The notes under the pieces were generated by a model. That model worked only from the letters and a program-made list of their open reading frames with translations, was not told the DNA's origin and did not search any database. This document shows positions 52,321 to 61,155 of a DNA stretch of 64,000 bases, piece after piece. Origin of the DNA: Solirubrobacter sp035555675 (GTDB taxonomy: Bacteria; Actinomycetota; Thermoleophilia; Solirubrobacterales; Solirubrobacteraceae); NCBI GenBank assembly GCA_035555675.1, contig DATMGH010000067.1, forward strand, positions 1-64,000. The letters run 5' to 3'. The position numbers and the translations under genes are program-made. The stretch's first letter is position 1, and each line of letters begins with the position of its first letter.

Positions 52321-53553
52321 ATGACCCAGCTGAGCGATAACGAGTACCTGTTCACGTCCGAGTCCGTGACCGAGGGCCACCCGGACAAGGTCGCCGACCA
52401 GATCTCCGACGGCGTCCTCGACGCCGTCCTCAAGGACGACCCGAACGGTCGCGTGGCCTGCGAGACGCTCGTGAACACCGGCCTCGTGGTCGTGTCGGGC
52501 GAGATCTCCACGACGACGTACGTGGACATCCAGGAGATCGCCCGCGAGACGATCCGCAAGATCGGCTACACGGACGCCGACCTCGGCTTCAGCGCCGACT
52601 CCTGCGCCGTCATCAACGCGATCGACAAGCAGTCGCCGGACATCGCGCAGGGCGTCGACCAGGCGTACGAGGCCCGCACCGACGCGTCCGACGACGATGA
52701 GCTGGACACCGCCGGCGCCGGCGACCAGGGCATGATGTTCGGCTACGCGTCCAACGAGACCGAGGAGCTCATGCCGCTCCCGATCTCGCTCGCGCACAAG
52801 CTCGCGCAGCGCCTGGCCGCGGTCCGCCACGGCGAGACCGTGCCGTACCTGCGCCCGGACGGCAAGACCCAGGTCTCCGTCCGCTACCGCGACGGCCGCC
52901 CGGTCGAGATCGAGAAGCTCCTGATCTCGACGCAGCACAAGGAGGGCGCCGAGGCGCTGATCCCGGACGACCTCTGGGAGCACGTCGTCGAGCCGATCCT
53001 GCCGCGCGAGCTCTACGACGCGCAGAAGCTGCGCAAGAACTTCCTGGTCAACCCGACCGGCCGGTTCGTGATCGGCGGCCCGGTGGGCGACGCGGGCCTG
53101 ACCGGCCGCAAGATCATCGTCGACACCTACGGCGGCATGGCCCGCCACGGCGGCGGCGCGTTCTCCGGCAAGGACCCGTCGAAGGTGGACCGCTCGGCCG
53201 CCTACGCGGCCCGCTACGTGGCCAAGAACCTGGTCGCCGCCGGTCTGGCCGACCGCGTCGAGGTCCAGGTCGCGTACGCCATCGGCGTCGCGCACCCGGT
53301 CTCGGTGATGGTCGAGACGTTCGGGACCGAGAAGATCGGCCAGGCCCGCATCGCGCAGCTCGTGAACGAGTTCTTCGACCTGCGCCCGGGCGCGTTCCGC
53401 AAGTACCTGGACCTGCACCGGCCGATCTACCAGAAGACGGCGGCGTACGGCCACTTCGGGCGCGAGGACCACGACTTCACGTGGGAGCGGACCGACAAGG
53501 CCGCCGCGCTGCGGGAGGCCGCCGGCCTCGCCGCGGCTGACGCAGTCGCTTAG
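52321..53553 (+). CDS. metK: S-adenosylmethionine synthetase
   Basis: Makes S-adenosylmethionine from methionine and ATP. 410 residues: FTSESVTEGHPDKVADQISDGVLDA, GAGDQGMMFGYA, GGAFSGKDPSKVDRSAAYAARY and the C-terminal HFGRED segment are all canonical. A strong hairpin follows the stop. Confidence 0.97.
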   Translation: MTQLSDNEYLFTSESVTEGHPDKVADQISDGVLDAVLKDDPNGRVACETLVNTGLVVVSGEISTTTYVDIQEIARETIRKIGYTDADLGFSADSCAVINAIDKQSPDIAQGVDQAYEARTDASDDDELDTAGAGDQGMMFGYASNETEELMPLPISLAHKLAQRLAAVRHGETVPYLRPDGKTQVSVRYRDGRPVEIEKLLISTQHKEGAEALIPDDLWEHVVEPILPRELYDAQKLRKNFLVNPTGRFVIGGPVGDAGLTGRKIIVDTYGGMARHGGGAFSGKDPSKVDRSAAYAARYVAKNLVAAGLADRVEVQVAYAIGVAHPVSVMVETFGTEKIGQARIAQLVNEFFDLRPGAFRKYLDLHRPIYQKTAAYGHFGREDHDFTWERTDKAAALREAAGLAAADAVA

Positions 53554-53559
53554 TGGGTA

Positions 53560-53587
53560 GGGACCCCCTTGCCAACAAGGGGGTCCC
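53560..53587 (+). terminator. perfect 12-bp hairpin after metK, before the symporter gene
   Basis: GGGACCCCCTTG (53560-53571) pairs fully with 53576-53587 around the loop CCAA. It starts 7 nt after the metK stop and ends 3 nt before the symporter TTG. It lacks a T-run, so it may act as a terminator-like barrier; its right arm contains AAGGGGG, the only plausible ribosome binding site for the symporter gene, so it may also shut translation. Confidence 0.65.
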
Positions 53588-53590
53588 AAC

Positions 53591-55225
53591 TTGCATCAGG
53601 TTCGCCTCGACACCGACTTCGTCGATTACGCGATCGTCGCGACCTACTTCGCCGTCGTCCTCGGCGTGGGGTTCGCGGCCAAGCGCTACATCAAGTCGAG
53701 CCTTGACTACTTCCTGAGCGGGCGGGCGCTGCCCGCCTGGATCACGGGCCTGGCGTTCATCTCGGCCAACCTCGGTGCGACCGAGGTGCTCGGGATGGCG
53801 GCCAACGGCGCGCAGTACGGGGTCGCGACGGTCAACTACTACTGGATCGGCGCGATTCCGGCCATGGTCTTCCTCGGCCTGGTGATGATGCCGTTCTACT
53901 ACGGCTCGAAGGTCCGCTCGGTGCCGGAGTACCTGCTCCAGCGGTTCAACCCGGCCGCGCACCAGTTCAACTCGTGGACGTTCGCGCTGGCCACGATCCT
54001 GATCGCCGGCGTGAACCTGTACGCGCTGGCCCTGGTCCTGAAGTTCCTGCTGGGCTGGCCGATCCTGGTCGGGATCGTCGTCGCGGCGGTGATCGTCGCG
54101 GCCTACATCAGCCTCGGCGGCCTGTCGTCGGCGATCTACAACGAGGTGCTGCAGTTCTTCGTGATCCTGGCGGCGCTGATCCCGCTCGCGGTCGTCGGGC
54201 TGCACGACGTCGGCGGCTGGAACGGGCTGCAGGACAAGATCCGTTCCTCCGACATCGGGGAGGCCGGCCTGCACGCCCTGCAGGGGACGCAGGTCGGGGA
54301 CGTGTCGAACCCGATCGGGGTGTCCTGGATCGGAATCGTGTTCGGCCTTGGGTTCGTGCTCGCGTTCGGCTACTGGACGACGAACTTCGCGGAGGTCCAG
54401 CGCGCGCTGTCCGCGCGCGACATGCGGGCCGCGCAGCGGACGCCGCTGATCGGCGCGATCCCGAAGCTGTTCCTGCCGTTCGTGATGATCGTGCCCGGGA
54501 TGATCGCGCTGGTCGTGATCCCGAAGCTGGGGACGACCGACGCGCTGCAGTTCAACAACTCGATTCCGCTGCTGATGAACCAGTACCTGCCCAACGGCAT
54601 GCTCGGGGTCGCGATCACGGGGCTGATGGCGTCGTTCATGGCGGGGGTGGCGGCGAACGTGTCGGCGTTCAACACGGTCGTGACCACGGACCTGGTGGAG
54701 CCGTACTTCAAGCCTGGGCAGGACGACGCCTGGTACGTGGGCTTCGGCCGCGTGGCGACGATCGGCGGGATCGTGATCAGCATCGCCACGGCGCTGATCG
54801 CCTCCACCTACAGCAACCTCATGAACTACCTGCAGGCGCTGTTCTCGATCTTCAACGCGCCGCTGTTCGCGACGTTCATCATCGGGATGTTCTGGAAGCG
54901 GATGACGCCGGCGGCCGGGCTCTGGGGGCTGGTCGCGGGGACGTTCGCGGCGGCGCTGACGTTCGTGCTCTACAAGGCGGGGGCGATCAGCTTCGGGTCA
55001 GACCTGGCGGAGTCGATGATCGGCGCCAGCCTGGCGTTCCTGGTCGACGCCGCGGTGTCGGTCGCGGTCACGCTGCGGACGCGGCCGAAGCCGGTGGCCG
55101 AGCTGCAGGGGCTGGTGTACGGGATGGCCAACCTCGACGGGGCCGCCGCGGTGTCCCGCGGGTCGATGCTGATGGGCGGCGGCGTGCTGGCCGGCGCCCT
55201 GGCCCTGACGATCGTGTTCTGGTGA
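53591..55225 (+). CDS. sodium/solute symporter (SSS family, sugar-type)
   Basis: 544 residues with 13-14 predicted membrane helices, starting DYAIVATYFAVVLGVGFAA. FLSGRALPAWITGLAFISANLGATEVLGMAA, GIPVEYLLQRF-like SVPEYLLQRF and MASFMAGVAANVSAFNTV carry the sodium-site residues of SSS transporters. The TTG at 53591 is the only start upstream of the first helix. The galactokinase gene close by suggests galactose or a related sugar as substrate. A small membrane protein follows after 9 nt. Confidence 0.88.
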   Translation: MHQVRLDTDFVDYAIVATYFAVVLGVGFAAKRYIKSSLDYFLSGRALPAWITGLAFISANLGATEVLGMAANGAQYGVATVNYYWIGAIPAMVFLGLVMMPFYYGSKVRSVPEYLLQRFNPAAHQFNSWTFALATILIAGVNLYALALVLKFLLGWPILVGIVVAAVIVAAYISLGGLSSAIYNEVLQFFVILAALIPLAVVGLHDVGGWNGLQDKIRSSDIGEAGLHALQGTQVGDVSNPIGVSWIGIVFGLGFVLAFGYWTTNFAEVQRALSARDMRAAQRTPLIGAIPKLFLPFVMIVPGMIALVVIPKLGTTDALQFNNSIPLLMNQYLPNGMLGVAITGLMASFMAGVAANVSAFNTVVTTDLVEPYFKPGQDDAWYVGFGRVATIGGIVISIATALIASTYSNLMNYLQALFSIFNAPLFATFIIGMFWKRMTPAAGLWGLVAGTFAAALTFVLYKAGAISFGSDLAESMIGASLAFLVDAAVSVAVTLRTRPKPVAELQGLVYGMANLDGAAAVSRGSMLMGGGVLAGALALTIVFW

Positions 55226-55234
55226 GGAGGCGTC

Positions 55235-55510
55235 GTGGAGAACCTGTTTGATCTGCGTCGCATCATCGCCGGGGTCTTCCTGGCCTGGGGCGTCCTGCTG
55301 GTGATCCTGGGGCTGACCGGCTCGCACGCGGAGACCACGAAGGCGGCCGGGATCAACATCAACCTGTGGGCGGGCGTCGGGATGTTCGTCGTCGGCGCCC
55401 TGTTCCTCGCGTGGTCGCTGGCGCGGCCGCTGTTCTCGTCAGCGGAAGTGCGCCGGGCGGCCGGGAGTGACGACGAAGGCGCCGGGCGGGGGGACGACGC
55501 CGGGCGCTAG
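55235..55510 (+). CDS. small membrane protein linked to the symporter
   Basis: 91 residues, GTG start with a strong GAGGAGG 5 nt upstream. Two membrane segments (about 10-28 and 43-64) and a polar, acidic tail. No family recognised. Translational coupling with the symporter gene suggests an accessory subunit. Its last 72 nt overlap the convergent galK gene. Confidence 0.7.
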   Translation: MENLFDLRRIIAGVFLAWGVLLVILGLTGSHAETTKAAGININLWAGVGMFVVGALFLAWSLARPLFSSAEVRRAAGSDDEGAGRGDDAGR

Positions 55511-56422
55511 CAGCGCCAGCACGGAGCCGCCGAAGCCGCCGCCGACCATGCGGGCGCCGGCGGCTCCGTGGCGCTTGAGAGCCTCGACGGTGCGTTCCAC
55601 CTCGGGGGTCGAGGCGTCGTAGTCGTCTCGCAGCGAGGCGTGGGAGGCGTCGAGGAGGCGGGCGAGCTGCGGGAGGTCGTGGGCGTCGAGGGCGCCTGCG
55701 GCCGCGTCGACGCGGGCGTTCTCGGTCAGGACGTGGCGGGCGCGTCGCTTCAGGACGCCGTCCAGCCGGTCGATGTCCTGCGCGTCGCTCAGGTACTCGA
55801 CGCCGAGCGCGGCCGCCGCCGCCTCGCACTCGGCGCGGCGCTGGTTGTAGCCGGAGGCGGCGAGGTCGTGGGTGGCACCGGAGTCGACGGTGACCAGGGT
55901 CCAGTCGCCGAGGTCGAGCGGGTGGTGCTCGAGGTGCAGGGTCTTGAAGTCGATCTTCAGGACGTGGCCGGGCCTGGCCAGCAGGCTCGCGAGCTGGTCG
56001 AGCAGGCCGGTGTGGGCGCCGACCCACTCGTTCTCGACGCGCGAGCACAGCTGGGCGAGCGCCAGGCGGTCGTCGGGCTCTTTCCGCAGGAGGGCGAGCG
56101 CGAGCGCGGTCTCCAGCGCCGCGGAGGAGGACAGCCCGCTGCCGCGCGGGAGGTCACCGGTGATGGTCAGGCGGGCGGGCTCGGCGTGCAGCTCGGCGGC
56201 CATGCCGCGCACGAACGCGCGCCAGCCGGTGGCCGGCGTGGGCGTGTCGAACGCGTCGTGCTCGTCGAGGTCGCGCGCGTGGACTTCGAAGCGGGGCGCG
56301 GGGGTCGCGGTGACGGTGACGCCGCGGTCGATCGCGAACGGCAGCGCGAGCCCGCCGTTGTAGTCGGTGTGCTCGCCGATCAGGTTCACCCGACCGGGGC
56401 CGAACGCGGTCCTACTCGCCAA
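55439..56422 (-). CDS. galK: galactokinase
   Basis: GHMP kinase that makes galactose 1-phosphate. 327 residues from a TTG, shorter than the 380-390 typical of GalK. The galactokinase signature GRVNLIGEHTDYNGG is at residue 10, the ATP motif RGSGLSSSAALE in the middle, and GGGFGGSVLAL near the C-terminus. No galT or galE lies beside it. Overlaps the methyltransferase gene upstream by 11 nt and the small membrane gene downstream. Confidence 0.9.
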   Translation of the reverse strand: MASRTAFGPGRVNLIGEHTDYNGGLALPFAIDRGVTVTATPAPRFEVHARDLDEHDAFDTPTPATGWRAFVRGMAAELHAEPARLTITGDLPRGSGLSSSAALETALALALLRKEPDDRLALAQLCSRVENEWVGAHTGLLDQLASLLARPGHVLKIDFKTLHLEHHPLDLGDWTLVTVDSGATHDLAASGYNQRRAECEAAAAALGVEYLSDAQDIDRLDGVLKRRARHVLTENARVDAAAGALDAHDLPQLARLLDASHASLRDDYDASTPEVERTVEALKRHGAAGARMVGGGFGGSVLALLAPGVVPPPGAFVVTPGRPAHFR

Positions 56423-57218
56423 GGCGCTCCCGCATGGTCCTGACGGCCTCGGGGTTGTCGTCGATCAGCAGGTAGCGGCGGCCGAGCTTGCGGGCGACGA
56501 CGCCGAGCGTTCCGCTGCCGGCGAACGGGTCCAGGCAGAGGTCGCCGGGTCGCGAGCTCGCCTGCACGAAGCGGCGGACCAGGCCCTCCGGCTTCTGCGT
56601 CGGGTAGCCGGTCTTCTCGCGGCCGGTGGGGGAGACGATCGTGTGCCAGATCACGCTCGTCGGGCGCTTGCCCTTCGCGACCTTGGCGGGGGTGACGAGG
56701 CCGGGGGCCATGTACGGCTCGCGGTCGACCGCCTCGGCGTCGAAGAAGTACGCGCGCGGGTCCTTGACGTAGACGAGGATCGTGTCGTGCTTCTGCGGCC
56801 AGCGGGCCTTCGGCTTGGCCCCGTAGTCGTACGCCCAGATCAGCTCGTTGAGGAAATGGGTGCGGCCGAAGATCTCGTCAAGCAGAAGCTTTACGTAATG
56901 AGCCTCGCGGTAGTCGAGGTGCAGGTAGAGCGTGCCGGTGGGGTGGAGGATGCGCTTGAGCTCGGTCAGGCGCGGCTCCAGGAAGCCCAGGTAGTCGTCG
57001 AAGTCGTCCTTGAACGAGGACTCGGCGAGCAGCTTGGTGGCGTAGCGGCGGCCGCCGAAGCCGTTGCGGTCGCCGTCGCCTTCCGCGGCCGCGATCGTCG
57101 CGACCGAGCGGCGGACCTGGGTCCGGCCCGTGTTGAACGGCGGGTCGGCGTAGACCATCTGCGCGGACTCGTCCGCGAGCGCGCGCAGGTGCGGCAGGTT
57201 GTCGCCTTCGAGGATCAG
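56412..57218 (-). CDS. site-specific DNA methyltransferase (beta class, N6-A/N4-C), CTG start likely
   Basis: 268 residues if started at a CTG at 57218; the first ATG (57158) would remove the conserved N-terminal ILEGDNLPHLRAL strand. The catalytic DPPF motif is residues 25-28 and the SAM motif DPFAGSGTLG is near the C-terminus, the order of beta-class amino-methyltransferases. TQKPEGLVRRFV precedes motif I as usual. No restriction gene is near, so it looks like an orphan regulatory methylase. The CTGA overlap with the lysE stop mirrors the ATGA overlaps elsewhere. Confidence 0.8.
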   Translation of the reverse strand: MILEGDNLPHLRALADESAQMVYADPPFNTGRTQVRRSVATIAAAEGDGDRNGFGGRRYATKLLAESSFKDDFDDYLGFLEPRLTELKRILHPTGTLYLHLDYREAHYVKLLLDEIFGRTHFLNELIWAYDYGAKPKARWPQKHDTILVYVKDPRAYFFDAEAVDREPYMAPGLVTPAKVAKGKRPTSVIWHTIVSPTGREKTGYPTQKPEGLVRRFVQASSRPGDLCLDPFAGSGTLGVVARKLGRRYLLIDDNPEAVRTMRERLGE

Positions 57219-57838
57219 CGGCGGCCACCGGTCAGCGCGGCCGCGGCGCCGAGCGCGAGGTACACCGCGCCGGTCACGCGCCGGCCGTGCCGGAAGCGCT
57301 TGAGCCTCTGGCCGGCGGCGCTGGCCGCGAACGCGTAGCCGCAGTCCATCGCGAAGCCGAGCGTGCCCAGGATCGCGCCGAGCATGAGCACCTGCGTCGT
57401 GATCGGGCCGCGCTGCGGGTCGACGAACTGCGGGAAGAAGGCGAGGAAGAACAGCGCCACCTTGGGGTTGAGCAACTGCACCACGATCGCCTGGCGGTAC
57501 GCGCGCTTGAGCGAGACCCGCTTCGGCCCGGCGCCCGGTGCGTCGTCGCTCTGGCGGGCGAGCAGCGCTTTCAGGCCGAGGAAGACCAGGTACGCGGCGC
57601 CGGCGTACCGGAGTGCGTTGAACGCCGCGTCCGACGACGCGATCAGCGCCGCCAGCCCCGCCGCGGTCGCGGTGACGATGAGCAGCGTGCCGGTCAGCAG
57701 CCCGAGCGCCGAGGCGAACCCGCTCCGCCGCCCCTCACTCAACGACCGCGTGGCCACATAGACCATGTTCGGCCCCGGAATCGCGATCAGCGTCAGCGCC
57801 GCCAGCGCGAACAGGGCGAGCGTCGACGGCGCGGGCAT
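57215..57838 (-). CDS. LysE/RhtB family exporter
   Basis: 207 residues, six membrane helices. The family motif IPGPNMVYVATRSLSEGRRSG near residue 20 and LLNPKVALFFLAFFPQFVDP in the middle are diagnostic. These proteins export amino acids or related compounds. Own TAGGCT box 6 nt before the ATG. Confidence 0.9.
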   Translation of the reverse strand: MPAPSTLALFALAALTLIAIPGPNMVYVATRSLSEGRRSGFASALGLLTGTLLIVTATAAGLAALIASSDAAFNALRYAGAAYLVFLGLKALLARQSDDAPGAGPKRVSLKRAYRQAIVVQLLNPKVALFFLAFFPQFVDPQRGPITTQVLMLGAILGTLGFAMDCGYAFAASAAGQRLKRFRHGRRVTGAVYLALGAAAALTGGRR

Positions 57839-57844
57839 CCCGGC

Positions 57845-57850
57845 AGCCTA
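57845..57850 (-). promoter_or_regulatory. TANNNT box before the LysE-family gene
   Basis: TAGGCT on the minus strand, 6 nt before the ATG at 57838; no Shine-Dalgarno sequence. Confidence 0.35.
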
Positions 57851-58048
57851 CCGCGCCCTTCGGCGGCCTCCGGCGACGGGCTTCGCCCCGCCCCGCGCGT
57901 CTCGCCCCGCCCCGCGCGTCTCGCGCGCGGCGAGTGGTCACTTTCTGGCGCATAGCGCCAGGACGTCGCTCCTCGCGCCGCCACGCCCTCCCTTCGCCCC
58001 TCTTTGCCGCGACACGGTTACGGCGCCGGTGAGGGAGGCGGTCGACAG

Positions 58049-58099
58049 GGGGGTGCTGCGATCTACTGTCGGCTCAGGCAAGCAGATCGGAGCACCCCC
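58049..58099 (+). other. long imperfect hairpin upstream of priA
   Basis: A 15-bp stem with a single mismatch: GGGGGTGCTGCGATC (58049-58063) and 58085-58099, with a 21-nt loop. The stem is stable enough for a structured RNA or a binding site. The CTCAGGCAAGCAG in the loop and 3' arm recalls the SRP RNA tip but the flanking geometry does not fit. Confidence 0.5.
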
Positions 58100-58131
58100 T
58101 GCAAATTCCGCCCGCCCGCACCGCCGAGCCA

Positions 58132-58338
58132 CGCGCGGAGACCGCTGCCGCCCGCGCCCGCGCTCCCCTCACCCGCGCCGTTCGCCGGCGCAGCGGAGCG
58201 CTCGCGCGGAGAGCGCCGCCGCCCGTGCTCCCCTCACCCGCGCCGTTCGCCGGCGCAGCGGAGCGCTCGCGCGGAGACCGCTGCCGCCCGTGCCCGCGCT
58301 CCCCTCACCCGCGCCGTTCGTCGGCGCAACGGAACCCC
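58132..58338. repeat. three tandem 65-71 bp repeats before priA
   Basis: Copies at 58132-58202 (71 bp), 58203-58267 (65 bp, missing 6 bp) and 58268-58338 (71 bp), then the start of a fourth. Each contains a 6-bp hairpin GCGCCG-TTCGC/T-CGGCGC that is kept in all copies. Confidence 0.8.
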
Positions 58339-58386
58339 CGCACGGAGACCGCGGCGGCGTCGTCCCCCCGTGCGAGGCTAGGCGCC

Positions 58387-60543
58387 GTGATCGCCCGGGT
58401 CGAGCCCCTGACCACCACGCGCCGCCTCGCCGGCCCGTTCGACTACCGCGTCGACGGTGCGGAGGTCGAGGTCGGGGCACTCGTGCGCGTGCCGTTCGGG
58501 CATCAGAAGCTCGACGGGGTCGTGGTCGGGCTCACGGACACGAGCGAAGTGCCGGACGAGAAGCTGGTCGGGCTCGGCGACGTGCGCGCGGACTCGATCC
58601 CGCGCGATTTGGTCGATCTGGCGCTCTGGATGGCCGAGGAGTACTGCTCGACGCCGGCGCGCGCGCTCGCGCTCGTCTCCCCGCCACCGGGCAAGGCGCG
58701 CACGCTGCTGTGGGCGGCGCCGACCGGCGCGGAGGGCCGGCTCAACGACAACCAGCGCGCGCTGCTCGAGCGCCTGCCGGGCCCGGCGGGGAACGATCTG
58801 CCTGCGCTGCGGCGGCTCGAGAAGCGCGGGCTGGTGACGATCGAGCCGCGCGTCGCCCGCCGCGCGCCGCAGCTGAACCCGGCTCCCGACCGCGCCGTCC
58901 AGCTGACCGCGGCCCAAGCCGACGCGCTGGCCGCGATCGAGGCCGCGCCCGGCGGCGCGCACCTGCTCCACGGCGTCACCGGCTCCGGCAAGACCGAGGT
59001 CTACCTGCGCGCGGCCGCCGCGGCGCTCGAGCGCGGGGAGGGCGTGATCGCGTTGGTCCCCGAGATCGCGCTCACGCCCCAGACGGTCGCGCGCTTCGCC
59101 GCCCGGTTCGGCGACACGGTCGCCCTCCTGCATTCCGCCCTCTCCGACGGCGAGCGCTACGACGAGTGGCGCCGGCTGCGCACGGGCGAGGCGCGGATCG
59201 CGGTCGGCCCGCGCTCGGCCGTGTTCGCGCCGGTCGAACGCCTCGGCCTGATCGTCGTCGACGAGGAGCACGACCCGTCGTACAAGCAGGAGAGCGACCC
59301 GCGCTACGACGCCCGCCACGTCGCCGCCTACCGCGCCTACCAGACGGGCGCCCGGCTGCTCGCGGGCTCGGCGACCCCGCGCCCCGAGACCGTGTACGCA
59401 CTCCCGCGGCTGCGGCTCCCGACACGGGTGGGGGGAGAGCCCGCGGCGCCGCGCGGCGAGGGCGCGGCGGCGGGAGCGCGCGGCGAGAGCGGGGCAGCGG
59501 GCAGCGCGCGCGCGGCGGCGCGAGGCGGGGACGCGCGTGGCCTGCCGCCCGTGCGCGTGCTCGACATGCGCGGCGCCCACCACGCGCTGCACCCGGACAC
59601 GCGGCGGGCGCTGACGTCCGCCCGCAAGTCGATCGTGCTGCTCAACCGCCGCGGCTGGTCGAACTTCCTCAACTGCACGAGCTGCGGCAAGGCCTGGGAG
59701 TGCCCGAACTGCGACGTCGCGCTCGTCCTGCACCGCGCCGACCGCGCGCTCGAGTGCCACCACTGCGGCCACAAGGAGCCCATTCCCGGGCGCTGCGACC
59801 GCTGCGGCAGCCTCGCGATCGCCCGCCACGGCGCGGGCACCGAGCGCGTCGAGCAGGAGCTCAAGCAGGCGCTCGACATCCCGATCTTCCGCCTCGACGC
59901 CGACACCGCCGCCCTCAAGGACGCGGTCCCGACCCTGCTCAGGGGCTTCCACGAAGCCCCGCGCGGCCTCCTGCTCGGCACCCAGATGGTGGCCAAGGGC
60001 CACGACTTCCCGGACGTCACGCTCGGCGTCGTCCTGGACGCCGACTCCACGCTGCGCTTCCCCGACTTCCGCGCCGAGGAGCGCACGTTCGCGCTGATCG
60101 CCCAGCTCGCCGGCCGCGCCGGCCGCGGCCCGAAGGGCGGCCGCGTCCTGGTGCAGACGAGCGTCCCCGACGCCCCTGCGATCGTCGCCGCCGCCCACCA
60201 CGACAGCGACGGGTTCCTGACCCAGGAGCTGGAGCGCCGGAAGGCCTTCGGCTACCCGCCGTTCAAGGACCTGATCCGCATCGTCACCAGCGCCCCGCAC
60301 GACCCGGCCCCGGCTCACGCCGCCTCCACCGCCATCGCCCGCGCGCTGACCGACCTCCCGGAGACCGAGCGCCTCGGCCCCGCGCCCCTGTTCCGCCTGC
60401 GCAACCGCGAGCGCTTCCAGCTCGTCCTCAAGACCACCCAGCGCGCCCAGGCGATCCACGCCACCAAGGCCGCCGTCGACGCCGCCGCCCGCGACAAGGC
60501 GTTCCGCGCCGTGAACTTCTCGGTGGACGTGGACCCGGTCTAG
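58387..60543 (+). CDS. priA: primosomal helicase PriA
   Basis: Restarts stalled replication forks. 718 residues from the GTG at 58387. N-terminal DNA-binding domain (FDYRVDGAEVEVGALVRVPFG), Walker A TGSGKTE (K202), Walker B DEEH (292-295), and eight zinc cysteines: C430, C433, C439, C442, C457, C460, C470 and C473. Unlike many actinobacterial PriA proteins it keeps the ATPase motifs and SAT, so it is probably an active helicase. A Gly/Ala/Arg-rich stretch (about 345-380) inserts between the helicase lobes. Confidence 0.95.
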   Translation: MIARVEPLTTTRRLAGPFDYRVDGAEVEVGALVRVPFGHQKLDGVVVGLTDTSEVPDEKLVGLGDVRADSIPRDLVDLALWMAEEYCSTPARALALVSPPPGKARTLLWAAPTGAEGRLNDNQRALLERLPGPAGNDLPALRRLEKRGLVTIEPRVARRAPQLNPAPDRAVQLTAAQADALAAIEAAPGGAHLLHGVTGSGKTEVYLRAAAAALERGEGVIALVPEIALTPQTVARFAARFGDTVALLHSALSDGERYDEWRRLRTGEARIAVGPRSAVFAPVERLGLIVVDEEHDPSYKQESDPRYDARHVAAYRAYQTGARLLAGSATPRPETVYALPRLRLPTRVGGEPAAPRGEGAAAGARGESGAAGSARAAARGGDARGLPPVRVLDMRGAHHALHPDTRRALTSARKSIVLLNRRGWSNFLNCTSCGKAWECPNCDVALVLHRADRALECHHCGHKEPIPGRCDRCGSLAIARHGAGTERVEQELKQALDIPIFRLDADTAALKDAVPTLLRGFHEAPRGLLLGTQMVAKGHDFPDVTLGVVLDADSTLRFPDFRAEERTFALIAQLAGRAGRGPKGGRVLVQTSVPDAPAIVAAAHHDSDGFLTQELERRKAFGYPPFKDLIRIVTSAPHDPAPAHAASTAIARALTDLPETERLGPAPLFRLRNRERFQLVLKTTQRAQAIHATKAAVDAAARDKAFRAVNFSVDVDPV

Positions 60544-60550
60544 CGGGACG

Positions 60551-60556
60551 TAACAT
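60551..60556 (+). promoter_or_regulatory. TANNNT box before def
   Basis: TAACAT, 8 nt before the def ATG at 60565; no Shine-Dalgarno sequence. Confidence 0.35.
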
Positions 60557-60564
60557 GTTCGGCG

Positions 60565-61155
60565 ATGGCGGACGAAGGACACACCGAAGCCCACGGGGAG
60601 GTCGCCGAGCCGCACGACCGTCTCGATCCCGCCGCCCGCGCCCGCCGCGAAGCGGCGCTCAAGCTCGTGCGCAAGTACGGCGACCCGGTGCTGCGCTCGC
60701 GCGCGCTGGAGATCGTCCACTTCGACACCGCGCTGATCGAGGAGACCCGGCGGATGGGCCGCCTGATGACCGACGCGTACGGCATCGGCCTCGCCGCCAC
60801 CCAGGTCGGCGCGATGCACCGCGTGCTCGTCTACCGGACCGAGCTCGAGGGCGCGGTCGCCGCGCTCGTGAACCCGGTCCTGGAGTGGTCCAGCCGGGAG
60901 AAGGAGACCGCGGAGGAGGGCTGCCTGAGCCTCCCCGGCGTCTCCGTCGAGGTCGAGCGCCCCGTGTACGTCCGCGTGCGCGCCCAGGACGAGCGCGGCG
61001 GCGAGGTCACCGTCGAGGCCAGCGGCCTCGAGGCGCGCGTGATCCAGCACGAGATGGACCACCTCGACGGCGTCCTGATCCTCGACCGCACGTCGCGCGA
61101 CCAGCGCAAGCAGGCGATGCGGACCCTGCGCGAGCGGCTCGAGCCCGTCGCTTGA
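60565..61155 (+). CDS. def: peptide deformylase
   Basis: Removes the formyl group from new proteins. 196 residues with all three motifs: GIGLAATQVG, EEGCLSL (C120) and QHEMDHLDG (H162, E163, H166), the metal site. About 35 polar residues precede the conserved domain. Overlaps fmt by 4 nt (TTGA): formylation and deformylation genes are commonly paired. Confidence 0.96.
   Translation: MADEGHTEAHGEVAEPHDRLDPAARARREAALKLVRKYGDPVLRSRALEIVHFDTALIEETRRMGRLMTDAYGIGLAATQVGAMHRVLVYRTELEGAVAALVNPVLEWSSREKETAEEGCLSLPGVSVEVERPVYVRVRAQDERGGEVTVEASGLEARVIQHEMDHLDGVLILDRTSRDQRKQAMRTLRERLEPVA

Larger units (their letters stand above)
57839..58386. other. 548-nt non-coding region between lysE and priA
   Basis: The only gene-free stretch over 300 nt. 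It holds an exact back-to-back 19-bp direct repeat (57883-57901, 57902-57920), a 7-bp hairpin CTGGCGC-ATA-GCGCCAG (57945-57961), a long hairpin (58049-58099) and a triple 65-71 bp tandem repeat (58132-58338). Both flanking genes are transcribed away from it, so it contains their promoters. Open frames through it show no conserved protein. Confidence 0.7.

Noticed and set aside
58049..58099. Possible SRP (4.5S) RNA from the CTCAGG..AGCAG motif
   Set aside because: The apical GNRA-type loop and flanking symmetric loop are missing and the element is only about 51 nt.
58004..58381. Open frame of 125 codons in the gap before priA
   Set aside because: It runs through the tandem repeats, is Arg/Pro/Ala-rich and has no recognisable domain or start signal.
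59420..59530. Frameshift in priA at the Gly/Ala/Arg-rich stretch
   Set aside because: Frame and helicase motifs continue correctly on both sides, so it is an in-frame low-complexity insertion.
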